From positions 3,038,001 through 3,102,000 of the forward strand of contig VSJF01000002.1 of the NCBI GenBank assembly GCA_009739215.1: a stretch of DNA of 64,000 nt, read 5' to 3'. Positions 36,285 to 47,700 of this stretch are shown here, piece after piece; positions within the stretch are counted from its first letter, which is position 1, and each line of letters opens with the position of its first letter. The stretch is from Floccularia luteovirens (Eukaryota; Basidiomycota; Agaricomycetes; Agaricales; Squamanitaceae). A model generated the notes under the pieces. That model was not told where the DNA came from, searched no databases, and saw nothing but the letters and a program-made list of their open reading frames with translations. The position numbers and the translations under genes are program-made.

Positions 36285-37306
36285 TTACAAGCCAGCAATG
36301 CGTTCAAACCAACGGACAAGCATGGCTACTTTCTTAACACTCGGATCACTTTCGCCCAGCCGAAGGTCAGGTCGCAACTTGATATCACTCCGCATGTATG
36401 GCATAGTACGGTAGCAAATCGTGAGCTTCGATTTGAGATAAGGTGATGCTGAAAGTTTTGGAGACGTAGAAACTTCTGAAGTAGCCAAAACATCTAAGCC
36501 CAGTTAGGCTTATCACCAGCCTGTTGTATACAGGAGAAGAAACTACGTACTTTCCAACAATATAACATCTCCTCTCCTGACACCTGTAGAATCTCCAGAG
36601 CCGCCCCAAGTTTCAGCTGTTTCTCTCCAAGCAGTTAACTTACATATATTTCCTTCGTCATCGCCCAGTATCATTTTCAAAATCGAGACCTCTTGACCAG
36701 CATCCGGTCCCTTTTTCACTCTGATCATCTCTGGCCCTTCGATCTCCAATGCCGCAAATAGCATGTTGACCTTTTGTGGTTGGGGAGATATGGAGGAAAA
36801 TGGGGTCAATATATGGAGACTAAAGTGAAAAGTCGGGAAACGCGCAATAGAGGATGCGTCAGAGTAGTTGTATGATATTGACTCCTGAGTATCTCCTCTA
36901 GAGTCTGAGCTAGAGGATGAGTCATCCAAGAAAGAAAGCACTGTTCTATGCAAGATATTCCCTCGCGTATCTTCGGTTGGGGGCCAGCTTATCATGGTGG
37001 TTTGATCTAATGCCATGCTCGTCGTTTAAGACCTGGATAAACGTATAATTCTGTACCTCTCTTAGAAACCATTGCTGAATCTTGTTCATGTCCTTTAGTC
37101 AAGTCTACTTCATCTAGACTGTCGTTGAATATAATATTTTGATATATGACTGATATCCTGCGACTTGCTGCATCCAGGGTTGCAGAGGGAAGAATTACAG
37201 ATTGTGATAGGTGTTTGTCCTCAGATGAAACTGTCTGCCAGTGGTAGAGAGAAGGGTCTGCATCGACCTCTCGCTTTGTTGGTGCACCGAGAAAGACTCG
37301 GAACAT
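36285..37306 (-). CDS. OB-fold-like protein, hypothetical
   Basis: Exons 37306-37057, 37006-36551 and 36493-36285 (introns 50 and 57 nt, donors GTACAG and GTACGT) give 304 aa. The centre carries a single beta-barrel-like pattern, VSILKMILGDDEGNICKLTA, then WRETAETWG and VRRGDVILLENV. This resembles the strand-helix-strand signature of RPA-type OB folds, which bind single-stranded nucleic acid. The last 70 residues (SPYLKSKLTICYRTMPYMRS...) look globular and basic. Similar OB proteins act in DNA repair or telomere and meiotic functions, but no specific orthologue is recognised. It shares a 293-bp divergent promoter region with the F-box-like gene at 37600 and converges on the membrane-protein gene. 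Confidence 0.68.
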
Positions 37307-37599
37307 TTGTAGTTGAAGTTGCGTTGAAATTTTGAAATTTTTTGAAAGCACTGCAGCTTATGTAAACTAAACCGTTTCTTGCCCGCATCTCATCGAGTAA
37401 ATAAAGGGCCCTCAGGCTAAGTAGCATCACGGAGCCCGGATTTTCACACTAACGGCGCTGTCGGCGTTTCGCTAACAAAGGACAATGAAAGCGATCGTTG
37501 TGGCCCCTAAAAAGTCTAAGGGACCTATAAAATCTCTCAACCGCAGTTCCAAATAGTTCCCATTAACATTATTCACTTCTTTCGAGTACGTCAGATAAT
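37307..37599. promoter_or_regulatory. Putative bidirectional promoter, OB-fold / F-box-like
   Basis: Only 293 bp separate the start codons of two divergently transcribed genes, so both promoters must lie here or overlap the coding regions. I could not assign a TATA box. Confidence 0.45.
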
Positions 37600-38496
37600 A
37601 TGACAACGACAACGGTCCAGCTACCTATTGATTTGGAGCGCTTGATCTTCGAGTGTACTGTTCGTCTGTATCCGGATTGCTTCTCCTCCCTGGTTTCAGT
37701 GGCATGGCGCGTGAAGGCGTGGTGTGTAATTTCATACCAAGCCAATATGTTCATAGGTTTAATGATATGCTATATTCTTAGGCTCGATCCTATCAGATAT
37801 CACACCCTTGCGCTTCATGATAAACAAAGATACGATGCGTTCGTGGCGGTGCTGGAACATTTGCCTCCATCCTTGATTGGAAAGCATGTGCGAAATTTAT
37901 CATGCAAAGGACTTGACGCGGTCCAACAACTCAAGATCCTCTCTATTTGTACCCAAGTCGACAATCTGGCATTATGGCATTCAGAATGTCATCCCTCACC
38001 ATTGTTTCTCAAGGCCATGAAATACGACAGCACCTATTCCAACTTGAAGAGATTCACTGGCGATATTTCAATATTCAGCTTGCCAGAGTTTGGTACTCCA
38101 ATGGCCAGTCTTTGTTTCCAACAATTAACACATCTTCATGTCACTACATTTGGTGAATCCTGGTCGAGATATAACAACTGGAATCTTAATTTTCCGAATA
38201 TGACCCATCTCGCATTACAAGAAGATACTATGCGCGTAGGTTGGCCCAGAGAGACATCCAATTCTCTGCGACGTATCCTATCAAGCTGTCAACGTCTTCG
38301 AGTCTTGGTCATGTTTGTTGGAGCTGAGGAATACGAGGTCATTACGTTGCGGACCCGCCGAACGTTTGGGGATATCCGCCTTGTTGTTCGTAAATACCCT
38401 CGAAACGTCAACCGTCTTTGGTTAAATGGTGCATGTGGAAAATTTGATTTTTGGGAAGAGGCAGAACATATTTGTTACAAAACGACTAAAAATTAG
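37600..38496 (+). CDS. F-box-like protein, copy 1
   Basis: Exons 37600-37721 and 37782-38496 (60-nt intron, donor GTGTGT) give 278 aa. The N-terminus LPIDLERLIFECTVRLYPDCF followed by LVSVAWRVKAW is the degenerate F-box-like helix set frequent in Agaricomycetes. The remainder has a repeating pattern of short leucine-rich segments (VRNLSC, VDNLALWHSE, LTHLHVTTF, MTHLALQED, LRVLVMFVGAE). Members may act as substrate adaptors of SCF ubiquitin ligases, but this family is expanded and mostly uncharacterised. It is a tandem paralogue of the gene at 39010: both share the order LKRFTGD, LTHLHVT/LSHLHIT, LALxED and LVxFV, and both have one intron in phase 2 right after the KxW motif. Confidence 0.75.
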   Translation: MTTTTVQLPIDLERLIFECTVRLYPDCFSSLVSVAWRVKAWCVISYQANMFIGLMICYILRLDPIRYHTLALHDKQRYDAFVAVLEHLPPSLIGKHVRNLSCKGLDAVQQLKILSICTQVDNLALWHSECHPSPLFLKAMKYDSTYSNLKRFTGDISIFSLPEFGTPMASLCFQQLTHLHVTTFGESWSRYNNWNLNFPNMTHLALQEDTMRVGWPRETSNSLRRILSSCQRLRVLVMFVGAEEYEVITLRTRRTFGDIRLVVRKYPRNVNRLWLNGACGKFDFWEEAEHICYKTTKN

Positions 38497-39009
38497 GACG
38501 ACGGAATGGTATTATTCTAAATATGTAAAAGGAGATGACGCGCTGATTATACCCATTCGAACGTGTACCCTTTTAATTAGTGGAGTCGACTAATCATAAT
38601 TAACAGCTGTCAATATGGGGTGGTCAAAGTTAAAGTCGGCCATGGGTTTGTTTTGGGAGAAATCAATTTCCAATGAAAACCAACACACGGCTGACCATTC
38701 TGGCTCCCTTTATTGTTACCACCTAGATTATTATAACAGGTTCCATTATAGAATTATACTTCCGGACAGATTCATACATGTGGCCTTAACTAATTCGATT
38801 CTTTGTTTGGTTAGCTGGAGACAATGGTTATTCAAAGGTGGCCGCTCAATATTCCAGGTACTTATATGAGCACCAACAGCCGGAACTGTAAACCTGTCCT
38901 CCATCCTCAAATCCCTACAGGTAGGTATACCTTACTGGTAACGACCTACAACTGGGTTTAATAATCATTCTTTTTCCAGGAAAAAACCGATATATGAACA
39001 GGACTCGCT
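38497..39009. other. Spacer between the F-box-like genes
   Basis: 513 bp of AT-rich sequence without a coding signal; presumably the 3' end of copy 1 and the promoter of copy 2. Confidence 0.35.
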
Positions 39010-40072
39010 ATGACGAATTCTACCAGATGCAGCACGTTTCCTCAAGACATAGAAAGAGAGATTTTTGAAACCACCATCCGATCTCACCCGAAGAGCTTTC
39101 GTCACATAGTTCTTGTGGCTCGTCGTGTTAAGACCTGGTACGTGGACCTATCTTTCCCGTTAGTCCCTCATTAAAAAATGTCGTAGGATTATTCCAATAG
39201 TGTATGAGACCCTTATACTTCAAGGCGAGCGAACTACCCACTTGTTGGAAAAGGCACCTCCCGAGTCTTTTGCTAGATACGTGAAGCATCTGTCATGGGG
39301 AGATAGACGAGGTCCAGATCGCGGCATGAATGCACAATTCCAATTCAACCTTTTGGGGGACTGTTCGAACCTTGTCGACCTTGCATTGTGGGATCCTGAC
39401 TACTTCGGATTCTACATGAAAGGCTCAGCATATGCGAAATTATCCACGGCTTTCCCCAATCTCAAGAGATTTACCGGCGATGTGAGAGTTTTTAATTCCA
39501 GAGCTGCCGCATCTAGCTCTTTGGACAAGATATGGGATTGTTTCGCCCACCCTATATTCGCCAACTTGAGTCATCTGCACATTACTTCGGAGAGGCATTC
39601 ATGGCTGTATTTTATGGATTGGGATGTCCATTTATCACGGTTAACGTACTTGGCTCTATACGAAGATGCTGTCTTTCTTGCAGATCATGCTTTGATTGCT
39701 GATGTGCTTCTAACCATTCTGAAGAGGTTGCCATCCCTAAAGGTCTTAGTTATATTCGTCAAAGTATCTGGCATGTACTGCTTAGGCAATTGGGTACAAA
39801 GATGTTTCAACGATCCTCGTGTTGTCGTCACATCTTATCCAAGGGATGTCGTAAAGGACTGGGAAAGTGGTGCTCGAGGAGGATCTGATTTTTGGGTGAG
39901 AGCAGAGAAAGTGGTCTCTCGACGACGCGATTACGAAAGGAAATGGCAAAAGAAGAGTGAACAATTGCTTGCTAGGATTTTGATATCTGCCACCTCAAGT
40001 AATAAGTGTGGGGTCTTTAGAGAAACGATTGAACACCATTTAGATAGTCGTTATGCACATCATCATAATTAA
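39010..40072 (+). CDS. F-box-like protein, copy 2
   Basis: Exons 39010-39137 and 39187-40072 (49-nt intron, donor GTACGT, acceptor CGTAG) give 337 aa. The N-terminus TFPQDIEREIFETTIRSHPK and LVARRVKTW matches the F-box-like start of the preceding gene, and the leucine-rich blocks follow in the same order (VKHLSWGD, LVDLALWD, LKRFTGDVRVF, LSHLHITSE, LTYLALYEDAV, LKVLVIFVKV). A basic C-terminal extension of about 60 residues (RRRDYERKWQKKSEQLLAR) is absent from copy 1. Likely role: ubiquitin-ligase adaptor, by family only. The first in-frame ATG that splices correctly was taken as start. Confidence 0.78.
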
Positions 40073-40265
40073 CTTGAAACATTACTTATTGTACTATTGA
40101 CATTATTAACAAACATATTCAGCAATTCAACAAATGAAATCAATATGTATGTACCAGGAAGAAATTAAATCAGTAACATTCGAATTCAATTCGTTGTGGG
40201 AATACTCTGCTCATGCCTAAGCCCCTAAGTAAACACTAATTTTGTGACATACTCGTTAAGCTCAT

Positions 40266-42468
40266 TCAGTGATGATTGCGAGTTAACGCATCCACGTCTT
40301 TCCAGCTTTTTACTAATGTTCTTCTGATGCTAGCCATACCTGGGATACTAGACTTATCAGGAGTCTCATACTCAGATTCGTCTTTTGTGAGCTCGTAGGC
40401 GTTGCGACGGTCAGCAGGAGCCAAAGGTTGGTTCCTGTTAAATGCGCTTAGTACGGCTGTGTGATAAATTTGAGAGACACATTAGACGTACCAGACTGAG
40501 AAGATGAATTCTGATGGGTGTGGGTTGGGGTGCTAAAATAAATTATTTGAGTCTACATACAAACTTGGAGTTTCAGAAAATTTATAATTACCGCCGTAAT
40601 TTGGTTGAGCTCCCGATGAATAGCTTGGCAGAAGTAGTCAAGATCTAAGAATCGGGAGTCAGGAGTGGTTAGGTCGCAAAAAAGTACAAATGAACTAACC
40701 AAGATCGTTCAAGTCATAGTTGAAGGGATTTTCACTGAATTTTATTTATTGTTAGTATAGTGCTAAATTCTGATACATCCAACTCACATTTCTTGTCCGA
40801 TCTCAAGGAAACCTAATAGTAAGAATGAAGCAAAAGCAGTTCCAGGAATAATCAAGTAACCATATGCAGAGCTGTAAATTTGGAACTATAAACATATGTC
40901 AGCATTGAATAGTCTTTGCGACATGGATTGAGAATTTACAGGAAGGAAGAGCAAATAGAGCCAAACGGACATCCTCAAATGAGCTTGGTATGCGAAAGGA
41001 AGGGGCGTATTGCAGATACGTTCAAGATTAGAAAGCGTGTCGGATAATGAGGTAATGTTATTTGTAATTGCGACTGCCACCGATGGCTGCAATAATCCAG
41101 AAGTCATTGCAACTATTGAAAAAAGCATTACTGTCAGCGCCAACCACCCGGAAAAATACACCCATTGACATACAGTAGCTATAGCTAATACGGATGTCAG
41201 TGTTTGATCGAGCCTATGCATATGCAGAGACACTTACTTGGAAAGGAACATCAGAATTTCGACCGGAATTTGACTCTCAACAATTTCGCTTGTTTTAACC
41301 TTTCTTCTCCTTGCCTCTCCAGGTTTAGCACGATGAAGGATTTTCCTGATTGACCACTTGAAGAACCTGAGAAGGGGGACATAATCAGTAGACTGTAGTC
41401 TCAGGTGGGTTGCGTGCAGGTTTCAGGGGACGGTCGCTTTCAACTAGGGCCAGAGCTTTCTCGGGATCATAACCTTCACGCCTAGGACGAGGTGTGTGTA
41501 CCCTAGAATCTCCACGCATCCAACTTGCATCAGATCTACCATCGTTAACAATGGTGTCCTCTTTTGAATGGGCTGGATGCCCGGACCTACCCCTCTTGAT
41601 GTCGTAATCAACTGACGAAGGCTCTATGGGATTCGAGGGGTCGTGCCACAAAGGTAATGTCTCGTCTTCGGATTCTCCCTGTTGGTTGGCGTATCGGGGT
41701 AAAAATGACACAAGGGGGTATAAATCCTCGTAATAGATCCCCTGCTCTGCTCGCAAGAAATGCTATAATTAAACGACTTTGGTTAGTGACAGAGAATGTG
41801 TACTTTAGATTTATAACAAACCTTGACTGAGACTGAGAAAGCATGAATCTTGGTGAATATTTGTTAGTAACACTGAGTAAGTAGGTAGAGAACAAGATTT
41901 CATACCAGGTTGATAATCGTCTTTTTTTCGACAACACTGTGAAGCTCCGATTGTTTTCGTTGAGCGCCTTTGTTCTCTCTGGTATTCGGGATATGGATCC
42001 AGATCTAGAGAAGATGATATAATTCGTGTTGGTGATCAAAAAGATAAGTTTGGAAGTACATACCAGAAGGGAAAGGTTTCGAGATATTGTGGCAATGTTA
42101 CTCCACATTTTTCGTCCATCTTGATATCTATTGAAACTATGAATAAATACTTAGTGTGGAGAAGAATTGAGCAAATACCTCTCGTATGCCGAAGATGTTC
42201 TAAAAGAAATGACCAAACCGAGAACAGTACCGAGCACTGTTAACAGTGTGTTTGGAATGGCGAGAGTATGGGTTGTTAGCTTTGACACAGTTGCAACCAC
42301 TATTCGTTTCCATAAATAAATGTTGTTCGAATCCACTTGAATCCAAGTTGAATACTCACTAGTCGCTATTAAGGAGAAGAAGAAAACTTCAGGCCATATG
42401 TCATTAATGACTGTTGCATTGAAACGGTCTATACTCCAATTTCGAAAAAGTGGATTATCAGCTGGCAT
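40266..42468 (-). CDS. Bestrophin-type (UPF0187/RFP-TM) anion channel
   Basis: Fourteen exons give 488 aa: 42468-42360, 42299-42179, 42127-42064, 42004-41906, 41848-41822, 41762-41445, 41392-41238, 41178-41148, 41086-40940, 40885-40788, 40735-40701, 40644-40592, 40532-40492, 40434-40266. The hallmark SFRTSSAYERYQDGRKMW (about 68-85) follows the first helices. Later blocks are HFLRAEQGIYYEDLYPL, a hydrophilic insert of about 75 residues, FFKWSIRK, the LSNLERICNTPLPFAYQAHL segment, FLPFQIYSSAYGYLIIPGTA, and the cytosolic ENPFNYDLNDLDLDYFC and IHRELNQI motifs. These define the fungal bestrophin-like family, expected to conduct chloride or other anions in a membrane; ion and location are not readable. 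Exons of 27, 31 and 35 nt occur. Its stop is 193 bp from the converging F-box-like copy 2. Confidence 0.9.
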
Positions 42469-44774
42469 GTTTGAAAAGGAAAAAAGTAGAGAAAGAGAGC
42501 GTTCTGAAGAAAAGGGTGGTTGGTAAGGAAAGAAATAAAATCAAGCGAATCACGATTTTTAAATGTAAAAAACAAGGGATCTGGAGAGATCTAAGGGTTC
42601 AGAAATAATAAATTACACATCAAAGACCCAAAATAACTCGTACGTCGTGTTGGAATTGTGACTATAGCAAATGTTTAGATTGATCCGAACTTGCCTTGTC
42701 AGATATTTAATGGTTATGAATTCTTGCTACGCTAGTCATCACGCATTCGTGTGGTTCATCAACGGACATCTAGTAGAACAAGTTGTTGCATACACGACTT
42801 GGAAAAGTAGAGGTTTCTGTTACACTTGAAAGGGTCGTCAGTCACGTCCGTCACAATTGGATGGGCGATTGGACCAATTCCGAAAATAAACCCCAATTAG
42901 CCTTGCGATAACTCCTTTACCCCATTCCATAGCTTCAGCATCTGAGAAGATCACAAGGGAGGCCCAAACTTAGAGACGAGCGCTCTCGGGAGTTATTTGG
43001 ATTAGAAAGCAGAGCCAAGGACACAAAGACCTGGACTTATCGTAATTAAGCATCACAGCTTCGTACAGGATTATATTTTGATGAGAGTTTCAGCGATAAT
43101 CTTTAACATATGACCAAGTTTGATGAATAGCCATAAAACCACTGACAAGGTCTAGGTCAGGATTTGGATGAACATGAATTATAATTGTTGTGTTCTAGTA
43201 AGGGTGGATGAATCGAAATGTTATGGAGTGCATGCACATACATACGCGGTCTACTAATATTAATAGTATCATGGTACCTCCAAGGTTATGTATAGCTATA
43301 CATCGTCTTAAATGTATTAATAACTAATTTTTGTTTAAGAAGATTATAAATACCGTTCTGCTGACTGTTCACTGTAGTCGCTCATCCTCTGAATCTCCGG
43401 TTTCTGAGAAGTTATGATAAGTCGCGGGAGGCTTCGGATCATGGTGCTGCAGTTGCATTTTCGACAGTTTCGATCCTTAAGTAGGGTGCCAGAAAAAGTA
43501 CTGTTCACTGGTTGCGATGGCTACTTTGAGTTCCTACTTCTACATACTGTAAAACAGAACTTTGGATTTTAGCCGTGATAAAAGTGGTGAAACCTGTGGT
43601 TGACTTGGTATGTAAGCCTATCTTTCTGCTATATCGGTCGTATCTGATCATTGTTGGAGAACACGTATTCATCGCCACATCTGAAGGCTATACAAAGGGT
43701 CAGAGTATGTGTTTGTATTTGTGTTTGAATAATCAAACTTTTTTTAAACATAATGTTCCAGGCTGTCTCTTGGAAATAACGTGTACTTTAATGATTCAGA
43801 AAACATAGACGGGGTTCCGTTTGTGGTTGGAATTAAAATCTGGGTAGAGAAAACAGGTCAAAGCGAAAAGCTAACTTGACGATGTTCTATGTAGCACTAA
43901 ACATCCGTACGGAATATCATGGCATGCGATACACAAGGCGCGGCGTTAGGGCACCCTGTAGTTAACGTTAGTGAGTGAATAGCCGCGCTGTACCTTGTAC
44001 CCCTGGATACCATCCAAATTGTTGAATTGTTGATGGTGAGTAGATCCGGACGTCAATTAAAACAAGATAGGGTCGAGTTCTCAATGTGATACTATGAGGG
44101 ATGTCATGATCATTATCCGTTCCAGAAATGCAGAACAAGCCACTGATCCCTGACATAAACAAACCGCTGAAAATACCGATCCGGATGTTTGCTCAAACTT
44201 ACAAGTTACATCTATAACTTGATCATCTTTTGTTCACTCATCAACTGAATTCTTGGCCACATTCAGCTCTTTGTAATGGCTGGGATTGCACTTACAATCG
44301 ATGTCGCCCTTGGGGTTGCCATGCAAGGGACGACTAACCAACCAAACAGACCAACAGACGCCCGTACCAGAGTCGGCGCTTCCTGCAAATCTTCTTCTGT
44401 CGAACTCCAGACATTTGGTTCCGGTTACAAATGACAAAGAGAGATGTTTCAGTGATTGCAGAGCTGTGGTGTCTATCTTCATTTTTTCATGCTGCTTGAA
44501 AGTCTTCAGTGTGGTGTCGAAATGTTGGCAAGACACTTTGGCGACAAACAATGATTAAGGGTCAAGTAATTGAGTCGGGCCAGTGATCATGTCACAAGTT
44601 CTCCTCTTCAACATGCTGTTTTTCTAAAGGCTTCTCTTTTGCATGCACTGTGCACTTTGCACTTCTAAAGGGTCCGAGGGTTCTTTGTACTTGGTCTAAA
44701 TCGGGTCTACCTATTCTACCCGTCATATAAAAGATGTCTTGGAACAGGTTGAAATTTCCTATTGGCAACCACTC
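42469..44774. other. 2.3-kb intergenic region
   Basis: This lies upstream of the bestrophin-like gene (read left) and of EF-hand paralogue B (read right), so it must contain both promoters. AT-rich; the longest frames (44234-44558, both strands, about 100 codons) overlap each other and look like chance openings. No repeat shared with the region upstream of paralogue A was noticed. Confidence 0.35.
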
Positions 44775-47700
44775 ATGAACATGACATCCTTACCAACTCC
44801 GGACTCTGGAACTGGCGATCGACAAAATCTACTGAATGAAGCATATTTTGCAGCAAACAATATCAGTGATCTTTCGAAAGGACAGCAGAGATTCGACCAA
44901 CTTGGTTTGTGAAGGTTTCTCTGTGGGCCACTCATATGATAATGATCTTGCGATATGCTTCCATGCGCTTTCTCTACAGGAGATCGCATAGATGGTGCCC
45001 AACAATCTTCTACCAGCAAATTCATAAGTGGATTTGCTTCCTCTAACGAATCAATGATTACCGCTGCTGTCAATGCTATCACAGCGTTCGACACTGGGAA
45101 TGGTGCTATCAAAGACCTAATCAACGGCTTTGCGGAACATGCTGGTGTCATTATGAAGGGTCTAGATGCCCTTGGACAAGTCCATCCTTTTATTGGAGGT
45201 TGATGTTCGGCATATAATATTCAATGTTTTTGTTCTCATATCAACTCTAGTGGCCGTTGTTGCCTTTAAACTTGTTGTCACCCTCGATCTCACTCGAAGA
45301 GAAAACAATAAGAAGGTAATTGCTGTTAAAATTGAGATGCAAAAAATGATATGTGTATTGTTTCAGTGAGTAATTTTTTCATTCCTAGGAAGTTGTTATA
45401 ATCAATGCAAAATTGATAGACTACGTCATGTCAAAGATCCAGAAGAGAAAGGTCCTGATGGGACGACGATCAAGGACAGAATACAAACTTTATTGGAGAT
45501 AATTGCAAAAGACATCAAGGAATGCGGATCAGCATGTGATGTCTATATGAAAAAGAGCTTTCTAGGTGATGCAACTTATGCTCTGTTCTTTGCTTCCGTT
45601 AACAGATTCTTCAGCAAAGACTGTTAAATCGGTGGTCTATGAAGGTCGTCTCGCGCAATACGGTGCTCTGTTCAACGACCACAAAGAAGCACTTAAATAT
45701 GCCTTATCAATTCACACAGCCTTGGGAGTGGATTCCGCCAACGCTAAACTAGACTCACAAGCTCTACAGCTACAATCCATCGAGGAAAAGCTGACGAAGA
45801 TTTTCCGAGAGCTGGATACACCACGTGAGAAAGATATTCACCAATTTATGGATGCCAATGGAGGAGCGAAAGCATGTATCGAGCGAGACGATTTACTGAA
45901 ACAACTTGTCTCCAAAACTGGGGAGGCGATAACTAATATATCTGGACACGATTCCCACAAAAGAGGAGACGAGCTTTCAAGTGCTAGGAAGGTCTTATTG
46001 AATGAAATTGCAGAGGATTTAGATGAAGCACTCAAACGTAATATGGAGATTTTTAGTGGAAAGTTGGAAATTCAAAGTGAACAAATTGCCGATGCAATTA
46101 GCAGGGAAGGCCAAGTCATTATTGGAGCATTCTTTTCAGGTGCACATGAAAGAATACAGGATCCTGTGAGTGATCTTCCTGCATTTCACTGAGATGTCGT
46201 TCTGAGGGCGTTATACAGGATTTGCAGATCATATGGAAAGAAATGGTATATTAACATAACTATATTTTCAGACCCGATATCTATAACATTGCTGCAGGGT
46301 TGGAAAGCTAGTGTCAAAGCTCGGCATTTTGTTCTAGCCCTAAGAGACTACTACACAGACCAGTTCATGCTAGCCGCCGACCCATCAAATATGCAGGGAC
46401 CGACCACATTCTCTTATCCTCTTACCCTACCTTCTGCTTCCACTCCCGGAATGAGCCCACCACCACCAAGACGCTCCAAAGACGAAGAATGGGCACTTGC
46501 ATATGTGAACGTTGGGTATTTGCAATCGATCCTGGAAGCGATCGATGATGATGGTTCTGGTTTCATCAATATCAAAGAAGTTAATGAATTCATCTCAAGT
46601 AGGCCTACAGGGTGGACGTAAGTCTAATGTTACAGCCATTTACATTCTCGAGATTTATGGAAATACGTAGACTTTTGCAGTGGATTGCGTATTGGGCAGC
46701 AGGTAACATCTCGCATTTTCTCAGGCACATACAATTCACCAAACGTAAAAACAGGCTGGCACGTTAGCATATCGTCTTACAAGAGCAAGATATACGCACT
46801 TGTCAATAAAATGCACAAGTATCTCGACAAAGTTCATCCAGACAATCGGGTTATCTTTGACGAATATCTTGATCGATGGTCCATCACTCAAGTAGACATG
46901 ATCCTTCGGTCCATCAAGCCCATCCCCCCAACAGTTCGGATAGATCCAGAACTGAAAAGAATGACTGAGCTCTACGAAGATACAGAAGAGGCTAGGTTAG
47001 AGAAAAACTTGAAAGCTGTCTCGTTCCATCTTGACTCGGCTGCAACTGTGTCATTGGTCACCGGTCCGGGAAGAATAGAACGTGTAAGCTTCAAACTCTC
47101 CATGTAATATTGCATTAACGGCTGTTCTTTTGTAGTATCTTCTTCCCATTTTCTATCTTCTTATAAAACAGCACTTCCGTGTTTTCGAAGCTGCGGTGCA
47201 CCACATTATAGATGTCAAAGAACTAGTAGCTGCAAATGAATCCCTACTTTCAGCATTATCAGTTGTGGATGAACGAATTTTGGATATCAAAGGTATGTGG
47301 TACTTATTGCAGTATTTTCATATTTCATATTAATAAATCATACCTAAGCAATATGCAGGCATCTCCATGTCGATGTAAGTGCTCAGCTGGATAACCTTGC
47401 CTTTGGAATGGTATGGTTTGATCATATCTAGACCTTTGGTGCTCTCACTTACGGAATATCTAGTTCCAAGCTTATAAAACGGGGTACGATCCATCCGAGG
47501 CTTCCTTCCTGAAATTTAGCGATGAAACGACGGAAAATGAATTGGCGAATATGAAGATCCCAGCTCGAGACGATAAGTCACCTCTGTCAGCTCTCAAGTA
47601 CGACATATTGGATACGTTCAAATATGAGTTGCACGATATCCACATCCCTCCACCACCATTAGAGGTAGCTGACCAAATTTGCGGTGTCTGGGGAGGATAT

